DNA from: Lacticaseibacillus kribbianus
Lineage (GTDB): Bacteria; Bacillota; Bacilli; Lactobacillales; Lactobacillaceae
Direction of reading: 5' to 3'
Assembly: GCF_020180945.1 (NCBI RefSeq)
Contig: NZ_JAIPUL010000001.1
Coordinates: 248,001 to 312,000 of the forward strand
DNA length: 64,000 nucleotides
The notes under the pieces are model-generated. The model was not told the origin of the DNA. It did not search any database and saw only the letters and a program-made list of their open reading frames with translations. A program made the translations under genes and the position numbers. The stretch's first letter is position 1. Each line of letters begins with the position of its first letter. Shown here piece by piece: positions 24,367 to 32,375 of this stretch.

Positions 24367-25115
24367 CTAAGGAGTGGCGCGGCGAATCGAGCCGGTGGCC
24401 GCGCTGATTCGGCCGGCAGGGGTGTCGAGCAGCAGCGCCCCTGAGTCGGCGAAGCCCGCAACGGTGCCGCGGTGCACCGGCCCGGCGCCGGTCAGCACCA
24501 CCGGCTCACCGACCCAGGCGGCCAGCTGCCGGTAGGCCGGCATGATGGTCGCGGGCCGGGCCAACAGCGCCGCCAGCTCGCCGAGCAGGGCGGTCGCGAG
24601 TGCGGTGCGGCGGTCCGGGGCGCCGCTGGCCTGCAGCCAGCCGATCGGCAGGGCCGTCGCGGCCAGCGGAATGTCCGGGCGCGGCCTGAGGTTGAGCCCG
24701 ACCCCGAGCACCACGCGCAGCGGGTCCGGCACGGCGATCGCGAGGATGCCGGCCACCTTGCGCTCACCAAGCAGCAGGTCGTTGACCCACTTGATCTGCA
24801 CGCGCGCCCCGAGCACTGCGGCGACGGCCCGGCAGGCCGCGACGCCCGCGCCGGGGTGATCAGCGCCGGCGGGCACGCCGAATCGGGTGCGAAGGCCAGG
24901 CTGAGGTACAGGCCGGCGCCTTGTGGGGAGTCGAAGCGGTGGCCGGCGCGCCCGACGCCGGCCGTCTGCGCGTCGGCGATCAAAGCAAAGGGCAGGGGCC
25001 AGTCCGCCAGGTGGCGCTGGGCCGCCAGGTTGGTCGAATCGATCGCGGCCACGGTGTGAACGGTCAGGCCCGGCCAGCCGGCCACGCCGGCCTGAATCTC
25101 TTGGGCATCCAGCAT
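24367..25115 (-). pseudogene. birA: Biotin-[acetyl-CoA-carboxylase] ligase, frameshifted
   Basis: Two overlapping frames together make one single-domain BirA of about 249 residues. The first (ATG 25115 behind AAAGGAG) gives IDSTNLAAQR, TAGVGRAGHRFDSPQGAGLYLSLAF and ends the match at LITPA. The second resumes with AGVAACRAVAAVL and VQIKWVNDLLLGERKVAGIL, GVGLNLRP and so on to the stop. The break lies at 24846-24851 in a GC-rich run (CCGCGCC); one missing base would restore TPAAGVAAC. Either the gene is broken, it slips, or the base was lost in sequencing. There is no N-terminal DNA-binding domain. Biotin ligase attaches biotin to AccB and pyruvate carboxylase. Confidence 0.8.
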
Positions 25116-25134
25116 GAGCGCTCCTTTCAGCGTC

Positions 25135-25164
25135 AAAACAGGGACCCGGCGTGCCGGGTCCCTG
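25135..25164 (-). terminator. Intrinsic terminator of pepV
   Basis: 12-bp stem CAGGGACCCGGC/GCCGGGTCCCTG with a 2-base loop; TTTT follows on the minus strand. The birA ribosome binding site lies just beyond. Confidence 0.75.
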
Positions 25165-25168
25165 GCGG

Positions 25169-26575
25169 TTACTTGACGAGGCGGGAGATCGCGTCGGCGT
25201 AAATCGCCACGGCGCGGATGATGTCGGCCACCGGCATGTACTCGTTGGCCTGGTGCATCACGTTCTCCTGGTCGGGCATCTGCGCGCCGAACGCGACGCC
25301 GCGGGTGATGATGCGGCCGTACGTGCCGCCGCCGATCACCTGCTCGTGCACCGGCAGGCCGGTGTGGTCGTGGAAGGTGTCAAGCAGCGTCTGCACCAGC
25401 GGGTCGGACCCGTCGACGTAGTGCGGGGCCTGGGCGTGGCCGTCGATGGTCACGGCCACGTGGTCCAGCCCAAGCGTGGACTCGATCTGGTCGCGAATGC
25501 CTTCCGCGTCGGTGCCTTGCGGGTAGCGGATGTTGACGGCGACGGACTGCTCCGCGTCCTGGCCGAAGGTGAACAGGTCGGGGCTTGCGGTCAGGTCGCC
25601 CATCAGCTTGTCGGTGTAGGCGACGCCGAGGTTGTGGCCGCGCGAGTCGTCGTGCATGTGCGTGGCGATGGCGGTCAGGTACTGCTTGCCGGCCGGGTCG
25701 AAGTCGTACGGGGCCAAAAGCGTTGCGAGGTAGGTCGCGGCGTTGACGGCGCCGCGCGGCTCCTGGGCGTGGGCGCCCTTGCCGGTAACGGTGATGGTCA
25801 GGCCGTTTGCGGTCTTCTCACTGGCCACCTTGACGCCGTTGGCCGGGCCAAACGTGGCCAGCGCGTCGGTCAAGGCCGCCGGCACGGTACCGGTGATGGT
25901 GGCCGTCGCGTCTTGCGGCACCATGTTGGTGCGGATGCCGGCGCTAAAGCCGGTCAGCGTCAGCGCGGCCGGGGCCGCGGCCACCGGCTTGAAGGTCACC
26001 TTGAAGGTCGCGATACCCTTTTCCCCGTTGATGATCGGGAACTCGGCGTCCGGCGAGAAGCCGAAGTCCGGGGCGGGCTGGGTCTCGAGGTAGCGGTTGA
26101 TGCCGACCCACTCGGACTCCTCGTCGGTGCCGATGATGAAGTGAATTTTCTTGTTCACCGGCAGCTTGAGGTCGCGGATCAGGCGCAGCGCGTAGTAGAC
26201 CGCGATGCTTGGGCCCTTGTCGTCTGAGGAACCGCGGGCGAACAGGTTGCCGTCCACGATCACGGGCTCGAACGGGTCGGTGTTCCAACCCGGGCCGGCC
26301 GGCACGACGTCCATGTGCCCGAACAGGCCAAAAATCTCGTCGCCGTCGCCGTAAGCGATGCGGCCGGCCACGTTGTCGACGTTCAGGGTGTCAAACCCGT
26401 CGCGCGAAGCCAAAGCGAGCATTGCCCGCAGCGCCTTGGCCGGGCCGGGGCCCAGCGGTTCGGCCTTCGTGCCGTGTTCCACGTCGCGCGCGGAGTCAAT
26501 CTTGAGCAGTGTGGTGAGGTCTTGCAGTAAGTCGTCTCGGTACTTCTCGGCTTCTTTTTGCCAATCGATCGTCAT
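25169..26575 (-). CDS. pepV: Dipeptidase PepV (M20 family)
   Basis: 468 residues, full length for PepV. Di-zinc ligand motifs: GHMDVVP, SSDDKGPSIA, GTDEESEWVG and SPDAEFP; the lid domain lies between about 185 and 380 and the last ligand His in VMHQANEY. It cleaves a broad range of dipeptides in the cytosol, the final step of peptide utilisation in lactic acid bacteria. ATG 26575 follows AGGGATTAG. Its own promoter is visible upstream (26616-26644). Confidence 0.95.
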   Translation of the reverse strand: MTIDWQKEAEKYRDDLLQDLTTLLKIDSARDVEHGTKAEPLGPGPAKALRAMLALASRDGFDTLNVDNVAGRIAYGDGDEIFGLFGHMDVVPAGPGWNTDPFEPVIVDGNLFARGSSDDKGPSIAVYYALRLIRDLKLPVNKKIHFIIGTDEESEWVGINRYLETQPAPDFGFSPDAEFPIINGEKGIATFKVTFKPVAAAPAALTLTGFSAGIRTNMVPQDATATITGTVPAALTDALATFGPANGVKVASEKTANGLTITVTGKGAHAQEPRGAVNAATYLATLLAPYDFDPAGKQYLTAIATHMHDDSRGHNLGVAYTDKLMGDLTASPDLFTFGQDAEQSVAVNIRYPQGTDAEGIRDQIESTLGLDHVAVTIDGHAQAPHYVDGSDPLVQTLLDTFHDHTGLPVHEQVIGGGTYGRIITRGVAFGAQMPDQENVMHQANEYMPVADIIRAVAIYADAISRLVK

Positions 26576-26615
26576 CTAATCCCTGCTTTCTATTAATAGT
26601 CCCAGTGTCTCCTCC

Positions 26616-26644
26616 ATTGTACCCGGTATGGGCGTGCGCGACAA
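26616..26644 (-). promoter_or_regulatory. pepV: pepV promoter
   Basis: On the minus strand TTGTCG (26639-26644), 17 bases, TACAAT (26616-26621). The -35 box touches the end of the upstream GDPD gene. Confidence 0.65.
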
Positions 26645-26646
26645 AC

Positions 26647-28011
26647 TCATTCGGCGAGCGCGGCCGGGCGCAGCAGGGAAAGCGCCCCGACGTGCCACAG
26701 TGGCCGCGGCGCCTCGGGCAGCGCCGCGCGGTTCAGCGGCTGCGGCGCGGTGCCCAGCGGGGCGGCCAACTTGTGGAGGCGCACCCAGCCGGTGGCGTCG
26801 GCCCGCGGCGCGCTGTCAACCACGGTGGTCACCCGGCACCAGACTTGGCCGCGGCGCAGCGCCACCGCGCGCACGCGCACGACCGCGCCGGCGACCACGC
26901 TGCCGGAACGGCCGCTTGCCACCCGCGCCGCCGGGTGCAGCGCTAGGCGCAGGCCGGCCGGCGCGGGAGTGAGGCGTTGGCCGGTCGGTGCGACGGTCAG
27001 GTGCCGCCCCACCAGCGCTTGCGCCCACCCGGCCTGGGGCGCCTTGGTCAGGGCGGCCATCGGCACGAAGCGGTTTTGGCCGATGCGGGCGTACCACCGC
27101 CCGCCGGATTCGACCGCGGCCGTGGCGGTGCAGCTGGCGCCCGGCGCCAGGGTCGTGCTCGTCGCCGCCAGCAGGTAGGGGTTCTCGTACACGGGCAGCG
27201 GCCGGTCGGTGGTGTTGACCAGACGTGCGCTCAGCGCACGGTGGCTGGCGTCGTGCCGCAGGTCGGCGTAGCGGTGGGCGACGGCGGGGTAGTTGGTGAC
27301 GACGCCGTCGATGTTGAGGTTGGCCAGCCAGCGCCACTTGGCGGTGGTCTCGGTCATCTCGTCCCAGACGAAGACCTGCTGGTTCATGGCGTGCAGCGAC
27401 TTGACCATCTCGGGGGTGACGAGGTCGACGGACACGTCGATGCCGGTCGCGTACTTGAAGACGGCGAAGGTGATGCGGTGCAGCGAGCCGACAATTAGGA
27501 GCCGCGGCACCCGCGGCAGCACCTTTTGCAGCCGCTTGAGGCTGGGCTTAGAAAAGGAGTGAAACATCACCCGGTCGGTCATGTGGTGGCGGGCAAGCGC
27601 CGCGGCAATCTTCTGCTCGAGGTGGGGGTGCGGCACGCCTTTTTCGATTTTGGTCTCGATCAGCAGGCGGCCGGCGCGGTGCTGGTAATGGCTTAAGACT
27701 TCGTCAAGGCTGTGAACGGGCTCGCCATTTTTGGTATGATAGGCGTGAAGCGTGGCAAACGGCGTGGTCGCAATCGCAAGCGGCGCGCCGGTCATGCGCT
27801 GGATTGTGGCGTCGTGCTGGACCACCAGCACCCCGTCTTCACTTTCCTGCACGTCCAGCTCGACCAAGTCGGCGCCGGCCGCAAAGGCGGCGTCGTCGGC
27901 CTCAAGCGTCTCCTCGGGGGCCGCGCTCGGGTCGCCGCGGTGGCCGACCACGGTGAAGCCGGTGCAGCCCAGATAGATTCCAATCAGTAAGTACAAGATC
28001 GCGTTTCGCAT
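26647..28011 (-). CDS. Glycerophosphodiester phosphodiesterase with C-terminal SH3-like region
   Basis: 454 residues. A short N-terminal hydrophobic segment (3-20) is followed by a GDPD TIM barrel with GHRGDPSAAPEE, ELDVQESEDG, QHDATIQRMTG and ETKIEKG, the catalytic and metal motifs. The last 170 residues contain repeated Gly-Arg-Trp-Tyr/Val-Trp-Cys segments that look like bacterial SH3-type wall-binding modules. The enzyme releases glycerol-3-phosphate from glycerophosphodiesters or teichoic acid fragments, probably at the cell surface. ATG 28011 has AAAGGAG upstream; the longer upstream frame is shadow coding. The SH3 call is tentative. Confidence 0.8.
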   Translation of the reverse strand: MRNAILYLLIGIYLGCTGFTVVGHRGDPSAAPEETLEADDAAFAAGADLVELDVQESEDGVLVVQHDATIQRMTGAPLAIATTPFATLHAYHTKNGEPVHSLDEVLSHYQHRAGRLLIETKIEKGVPHPHLEQKIAAALARHHMTDRVMFHSFSKPSLKRLQKVLPRVPRLLIVGSLHRITFAVFKYATGIDVSVDLVTPEMVKSLHAMNQQVFVWDEMTETTAKWRWLANLNIDGVVTNYPAVAHRYADLRHDASHRALSARLVNTTDRPLPVYENPYLLAATSTTLAPGASCTATAAVESGGRWYARIGQNRFVPMAALTKAPQAGWAQALVGRHLTVAPTGQRLTPAPAGLRLALHPAARVASGRSGSVVAGAVVRVRAVALRRGQVWCRVTTVVDSAPRADATGWVRLHKLAAPLGTAPQPLNRAALPEAPRPLWHVGALSLLRPAALAE

Positions 28012-28092
28012 GCGGCAACTCCTTTGCGTGGTGCTTCGACCATACCACAAAAAGCGGGCGGGCCCCAAATGCGCAGCGCCAGCGGAGGCAAC

Positions 28093-28413
28093 ATGGCAGA
28101 CAATCAGAAATTCGAAACGTTCGATCTCATTCAGGAGATCACGCTCAACGACGGCAGCAAGTACGCCGAGCTGGGCAACATCATGATGAACGGGCGCGCC
28201 GAGCGCGCGGCCCTGAACGGCCTGATTCAGCAGGTGCGCATCCTGCAGCTGAACATTCCGCACTCCACGGCCGTGCGCACCTACGAGCAGTACGTCAACA
28301 CGCACTACCAGTTCCCGCCGGTCGACGTCAAGACCTGGGACGTGTGGGCCAAGCCCGAGGGGCCAATCTTGGCCGCCTACAACCAGATCATGAAGGAGAA
28401 CCATGTGGCGTAA
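28093..28413 (+). CDS. Hypothetical protein, 106 aa, first gene of the YibE/F operon
   Basis: I do not recognise this protein. It is soluble-looking: KFETFDLIQEITLNDGSKYAELGNI, then two helices and a Trp/Pro-containing end (VDVKTWDVWAKPEGP). GGAGG lies 4 bases before ATG 28093. Its last 11 bases overlap the start of the YibE gene, so translation is probably coupled and the function may relate to that membrane system. Confidence 0.65.
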   Translation: MADNQKFETFDLIQEITLNDGSKYAELGNIMMNGRAERAALNGLIQQVRILQLNIPHSTAVRTYEQYVNTHYQFPPVDVKTWDVWAKPEGPILAAYNQIMKENHVA

Positions 28414-29470
28414 GTGGCGCTGGCTGCTGCCGGTGGTCGCCTTTCTCGCCTTCTTCGGTGGCGCCCGGCTGGATGCTAGGCTGTACCGCCAGCCGATCGC
28501 CCAGGTCACGGCGGTCACGGCGACCAAACCCAAGGCGCAGACCGACAACCTGGGCAACCGCGACCACCTGACCACCCAGCGCGTGGCCGCGCGGCTGTTG
28601 AACACGGCGCACCGCGGTCGGCGGCTCACCTTCACCAACGTGTACTCGTACTCGGGCGCGATGGACAGTCGGCTGGTGGTCGGCAGCCAGTGCTTCGTCT
28701 CGACCACGGCCGGCGGCGGCTACCAGCTGCAAAACCGCAAGCGCGACGGCATCGTGCTGGCGCTGCTCGGCTTCGCCCTGACGCTTTTGGTGCTGGTGAT
28801 GCGCCGGCGGTTCGTCATGTCCGCGCTGAGCATTCTGGCCAACATCGCGCTCTTGGCGCTGGCGCTTCACGTGGAGCTGTCCAGCCGCGACGTCAGCGCC
28901 TGGTGGCTGTTTGCGGGCCTGGCGGTGCTGTTCACCGCCGTCACCACGGTGTTTGTGGTCGGCTTCAACCGCCAGGCCGCGGTGGCCGGCGTCACGACCA
29001 TCGGCGCCACGGCGGCCGGCGTGGGCCTGGGCTACCTGATTTTCACCCTCACCGGCTACCGGAACCTGCACCTGGAAAGCGTGAAGTACGTCACCCAGGC
29101 GCCGCAGCTGCTGTTTTACGTCCAGATCATCATCGGCTCGCTCGGTGCGGTGTTCGACGAGTGCACCGACATTACGGCGGCGGTGTCCGAGCTTGAGGCC
29201 GGCGGCGCCGCGCGGTTTCGCGCCGGGATGGCGATCGGCCGCAACATCATGGGGCCGCTGATCGCCGTCCTGTTCATGATCTTCATCGCCGACACCTTCA
29301 CGGAAAGCGTGCTGTGGCTGCGCAACGGTAACGCAATCAGCCAGACGGTGATCTGGGTGATGGGGCTGGGCTTCGCGCAGGCCCTGGTGTCGGCGTTTGG
29401 CATCGTGCTGGCGGTGCCGTTGACCTCGGGGCTGGCCGCCTGGGCCGCCCCCAAGGAGGTGGGCGCATGA
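28403..29470 (+). CDS. YibE/F-like membrane protein (YibE half)
   Basis: 355 residues. One N-terminal membrane helix, an extracytoplasmic stretch of about 85 residues, then six to seven helices with GAVFDECTDITAAVSELE and GMAIGRNIMGPLIAVLFMIF, the YibE/YibF signature. Transport substrate is unknown. The start overlaps the upstream gene by 11 bases (AAGGAG before ATG 28403), and the YibF-like gene overlaps its stop by 4 bases, a tight operon. Confidence 0.85.
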   Translation: MWRKWRWLLPVVAFLAFFGGARLDARLYRQPIAQVTAVTATKPKAQTDNLGNRDHLTTQRVAARLLNTAHRGRRLTFTNVYSYSGAMDSRLVVGSQCFVSTTAGGGYQLQNRKRDGIVLALLGFALTLLVLVMRRRFVMSALSILANIALLALALHVELSSRDVSAWWLFAGLAVLFTAVTTVFVVGFNRQAAVAGVTTIGATAAGVGLGYLIFTLTGYRNLHLESVKYVTQAPQLLFYVQIIIGSLGAVFDECTDITAAVSELEAGGAARFRAGMAIGRNIMGPLIAVLFMIFIADTFTESVLWLRNGNAISQTVIWVMGLGFAQALVSAFGIVLAVPLTSGLAAWAAPKEVGA

Positions 29471-30201
29471 GCACGATTCCCGCGCTGATGCTGGCGCTGT
29501 TGGTGCTGTTGACCCTGGTCGGCGGCCGGGCCGGGCTGAGCAACTTTTTGGCGCTGCTGATCAACATGCTGGTGATGATTGCGGCCGCCGTGCTGATGGC
29601 CGGCGGCTTCAACCCAATCGGTGTCGCCGTGGTCGCGGGGCTTGCGGTGCTGTCCGCGGTGATTTTCCTGTCCACGCGCGATGCGGCCGTCGCCGGCACG
29701 GCGTTCGTCTCCTCGCTTCTGGTGATGGCACTGGTGCTCGGGGTGGTGGTCGTCTCGGTCACGCTGAGTCACACCGCCGGGTTCGGGCCCGAGGACGCCG
29801 AGGAGCTCGAGGGCTTCTCGCTGTACGTCGGCGTCAGCTTCCAAAACATCCTGATTGCCACCGGGCTGCTGAGCACGCTGGGCGCGATCGCCGAGGCGGC
29901 CGTCGCCGTGGCGGCGGGGATGCAGGAGCTTGGGCCCAAGGTGACGCGGCAGGCGCGCACCCGGATGGCGGGCGCCATCATCGGCACCGGGCTGAACACG
30001 CTGTTTTTCGGCTTCTTCGGCGGCTTTGCCGGGCTGTTCGTCTGGTTCGCCCAGCTGAAGTACCCGCTGTGGCAGGTGCTGAACAACCAGATTTTTGCCG
30101 GCGAGCTGATTCAGGTGCTATTTGCGGTGATCGCCGTCACGCTGACGGTGCCGATTACCATGTGGGTCACGCTGACCCGCGCGAAGGGAGGACACAACTG
30201 A
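29467..30201 (+). CDS. YibE/F-like membrane protein (YibF half)
   Basis: 244 residues, about seven membrane helices. It carries the same family pattern as its neighbour: FQNILIATGLLSTLGAIAEAAVAVAAGMQEL and GAIIGTGLNTLFFGFFGGFAG. The pair probably forms a heteromeric complex. ATGA overlap with the upstream gene and TGATG overlap with the downstream phosphoesterase indicate translational coupling. No function is established for the family in lactobacilli. Confidence 0.85.
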   Translation: MSTIPALMLALLVLLTLVGGRAGLSNFLALLINMLVMIAAAVLMAGGFNPIGVAVVAGLAVLSAVIFLSTRDAAVAGTAFVSSLLVMALVLGVVVVSVTLSHTAGFGPEDAEELEGFSLYVGVSFQNILIATGLLSTLGAIAEAAVAVAAGMQELGPKVTRQARTRMAGAIIGTGLNTLFFGFFGGFAGLFVWFAQLKYPLWQVLNNQIFAGELIQVLFAVIAVTLTVPITMWVTLTRAKGGHN

Positions 30202-30803
30202 TGGACTTTTTCATTGCGGACACGCACTTCGACCACGCCGACCTGCTGGGCAACAACGACTTCGCGCCGCGGCCCTTCGAAAGCGTCACGGCGATGAATT
30301 CGGCGATGCTGACCGCCTGGGCCGACCGCGTCGACGATAACGACGTGGTGTACCACCTCGGCGACATCGCGATGAACCCGGAGCACGTGCCGACCAACGC
30401 GCGCGTGCTCGCGCTTTTGCAGGACCTGCCGGGGCGCATCGTGTTCATCAAGGGCAACCACGACTACCAGGCGCTGTTCAAGTACCTGGCGGCCCACGAC
30501 CCGGGCTGGCACAACCAGGCGAAGTTCAGCTTCCACGCCGTCGGCACCATCATCAAGGACGACCACACCCAGTTCATCCTGACCCATTACCCGCTGATGC
30601 TGGGCATCGCCAAGCAGACGCTGAACCTCCACGGCCACATCCACCACAGCATGGTGCCGGTGGCGACCAACCTCAACGTCGGCGTCGACGCCCCGGAGCG
30701 GGCACTGCTCGAGACGCCGCTTCCCTGGGGCAGCCCGCTGGCCGCCGCTGAGATTCACGCGCTGGCGGCGGCGAAAAAAATCTGGTTAGATAAAAGAAAT
30801 TAG
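30201..30803 (+). CDS. Calcineurin-like metallophosphoesterase
   Basis: 200 residues. Motifs: DTHFDH (residues 7-12), HLGDIAMN, IKGNHDY, LTHYPL and LHGHIHH; these are the five metal-binding blocks of the superfamily. The substrate is unknown. The ATG shares one base with the stop of the YibF-like gene and GGGAGG lies inside that gene, so it belongs to the operon and may act on a nucleotide or phosphoester linked to it. Confidence 0.85.
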   Translation: MDFFIADTHFDHADLLGNNDFAPRPFESVTAMNSAMLTAWADRVDDNDVVYHLGDIAMNPEHVPTNARVLALLQDLPGRIVFIKGNHDYQALFKYLAAHDPGWHNQAKFSFHAVGTIIKDDHTQFILTHYPLMLGIAKQTLNLHGHIHHSMVPVATNLNVGVDAPERALLETPLPWGSPLAAAEIHALAAAKKIWLDKRN

Positions 30804-30813
30804 ACATTTCACA

Positions 30814-30842
30814 TTGATTTTTAATCACCTACTCGATAGAAT
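30814..30842 (+). promoter_or_regulatory. Promoter for the 81-aa gene
   Basis: TTGATT (30814-30819), 17 bases, TAGAAT (30837-30842), in an AT-rich window just after the phosphoesterase gene. Confidence 0.65.
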
Positions 30843-30873
30843 GTCATTAAGACAAATTTGTGGAGGTGGTTAG

Positions 30874-31119
30874 GTGGATACGCGGGAAATGACCCAACTG
30901 CAAGGCGTCCGCCGCGCGGTGCTGGCCGCAAGCAGCGGGGAGCAGGCGGCGCAGGTCAACGCGCTGTTGACGCTGGTGTTTCGCAAAATCGAGGCGGGGG
31001 ACTTCACGCCCGCATACTACGAGTACAGCTTCTGGCCGCAGCTTGCGCCCAAGCTTTTGCCCGCGCGCCAGGCGGCGATTGCGGCGCAGTTCACCGCGCT
31101 GCTTCAGGGGGAGAAGTGA
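30874..31119 (+). CDS. Hypothetical protein, 81 aa
   Basis: Not recognised. The product is helical, Ala-rich (VRRAVLAASSGEQAAQVNALL) with an aromatic patch AYYEYSFWPQL in the second half. Start GTG 30874 is supported by TGGAGG 7 bases upstream and a promoter at normal distance. The next gene starts 59 bases after its stop and may have its own -10 box (TAAAAT near 31152). Confidence 0.55.
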   Translation: MDTREMTQLQGVRRAVLAASSGEQAAQVNALLTLVFRKIEAGDFTPAYYEYSFWPQLAPKLLPARQAAIAAQFTALLQGEK

Positions 31120-31178
31120 ACCGGCAGTTTTCTGGGACCGATCGAACGTGGTAAAATATCACCAAAGGAGTGATGTCC

Positions 31179-31529
31179 ATGAAATTGATCGAAAACCCGA
31201 TCCGGCTCAACGCCAGCCTGCACAAGATGCTGCCGTACACGATGCGTTACCTGTACGGCAAGATTACCGTCAAGGCCTTTCGCCTGTACACGCTGGGCGC
31301 CGTCCACGTGTACTTCATCGAGGGCTTCGGTAAGAATGACGTCGTGATGACCCACGACACGCGCACCATCAAGCAAGACGAGATCGATTTTGTCGTCGCG
31401 AAGCTGTTTCCGAACGTCGCTCCCGCGGAGTTGACCCTCAACCACGCGGCTAAAAACCAGATTGAATCCGACCTTCACCGCAAGATCCGCGTCAAGGACC
31501 TTGTGATCATCGAGCACGCGGTTGCATGA
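31179..31529 (+). CDS. DUF1827-like protein, 116 aa
   Basis: Small soluble protein. KLIENPIRLNASLHKML, the central VKAFRLYTLGAVHVYFIEG and QDEIDFVVAKLFP recall the DUF1827 family of Lactobacillales (about 100 residues, role unknown); the match is from memory of the pattern. ATG 31179 follows AAAGGAG; an upstream ATG at 31173 is too close to that site. The gene ends in a terminator. Confidence 0.6.
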   Translation: MKLIENPIRLNASLHKMLPYTMRYLYGKITVKAFRLYTLGAVHVYFIEGFGKNDVVMTHDTRTIKQDEIDFVVAKLFPNVAPAELTLNHAAKNQIESDLHRKIRVKDLVIIEHAVA

Positions 31530-31538
31530 CCGCGCCCG

Positions 31539-31573
31539 AGCGACGACCAGCCGAAAGGCGGTCGCTTTTTTTG
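31539..31573 (+). terminator. Intrinsic terminator
   Basis: AGCGAC...GTCGCT outer stem with inner GCC-GAAA-GGC, followed by seven T. A 124-bp repeat begins within four bases. Confidence 0.75.
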
Positions 31574-31576
31574 TTT

Positions 31577-31735
31577 TCAGGGCGGAGCAAGGCGAACTTA
31601 GCCGGTCGGCTAGCGTAAGCCCGGCGCTTGGGCCGCACTTTGGCCCGAGTGACGGGCTTAGCTAGACGAACTGGCGTTGCCTTGCGCAGCCCGACGATGC
31701 CCAGGGCGGGGGACCGCGCACTTAGCGGTCCGGCG
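31577..31735 (+). repeat. 124-bp BOX-like repeat B (one unit plus a partial)
   Basis: Units open at 31577 (CAGGGCGGAGCAAGG) and 31701 (CCAGGGCGGGGG), exactly 124 bases apart. The inner hairpin has TAAGCCC (from 31616) pairing with GGGCTTA (to 31660): the same stem as in other copies with a different sequence. Confidence 0.8.
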
Positions 31736-31737
31736 TA

Positions 31738-31955
31738 GGCTTGGACTCCAGCGCGAAGGGACCACGGCTTCCGGCTCCGGGCCGAGGCGGCGGAACGCGT
31801 GGGGCTCCCGCAAGCCCAAAGCCCGGTCTTGCGACCCGCCCTTGCACTAAGCCGGCACAAATCACCGGCTAAGTGCAATGTCACGCTGGCTCGCCTCGGC
31901 CCTCCGCCTCCAGCCGTGGTCCCTTCGCGTCTCCGCCCCACACCGTGGCGGGACG
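31738..31955. repeat. Long stem-loop element, copy 1
   Basis: About 218 bases of nested inverted repeats: 31755-31769 with 31912-31926 (15 bp), GGGCCGAGGC 31779-31788 with 31893-31902, CGCAAG 31809-31814 with 31828-31833, TTGCACT 31842-31848 with AGTGCAA 31872-31878. Copy 2 at 43838-44060 keeps the same plan with compensatory changes. It directly follows the 124-bp repeat in both places. Confidence 0.7.
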
Positions 31956-32275
31956 GACACTGGGGTCGCAACAGTCGAGGCAACGTGGCAGCTGGCTGTG
32001 CGGTCTGCCGCCTTGACCAGCATCATGCGAAGCAAGGGTGAGTGTGCGCGGCGGCTTAGCTAGGATTCCCGATTGGCCAATCATGGCCGCGACTGCGCGT
32101 GCGCGGGGTGGGAATCTGATTATCAAACCAGCAATGTGAATTCCTGACCGCCAGCCCTGACTTTTCGAGCAATGTTGATTGTTCGTGTTACCCGGTCCGT
32201 CGGCCACCACGGCGGCGTTCGACGCGGGCCCAAGTCAGGTTTACCGGAGAAAGGCGGCGATTGACCCGGTCGCGC
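31956..32275. other. Intergenic region upstream of kimA
   Basis: No gene seen. It holds an inverted repeat GATTCCC...GGGAATC (about 32064-32116) around GC-rich sequence. I looked for a ydaO-type cyclic di-AMP riboswitch and did not find its conserved blocks. Confidence 0.4.
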
Positions 32276-32304
32276 TTTACGGAATGTTAAACTTTTGATA
32301 GTAT
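32276..32304 (+). promoter_or_regulatory. kimA: kimA promoter
   Basis: TTTACG (32276-32281), 17 bases, TAGTAT (32299-32304). It leaves a 5' leader of about 65 bases. Confidence 0.55.
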
Positions 32305-32375
32305 TGCGGTGAATTGCGCGTTAAACTTACTGAGTTTGCTTTGGCGAACCGATCAATCTTGAATGGAGCATTCGA

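Noticed and set aside
28012-28707. N-terminal extension of the GDPD protein by 232 residues
   Set aside because: The extension runs antisense to the hypothetical gene and YibE, has no family similarity, and the ATG at 28011 has a perfect ribosome binding site.
31956-32375. ydaO-type cyclic di-AMP riboswitch before kimA
   Set aside because: Expected from Bacillus, but I could not find its conserved sequence blocks; only an ordinary inverted repeat and a promoter are visible.
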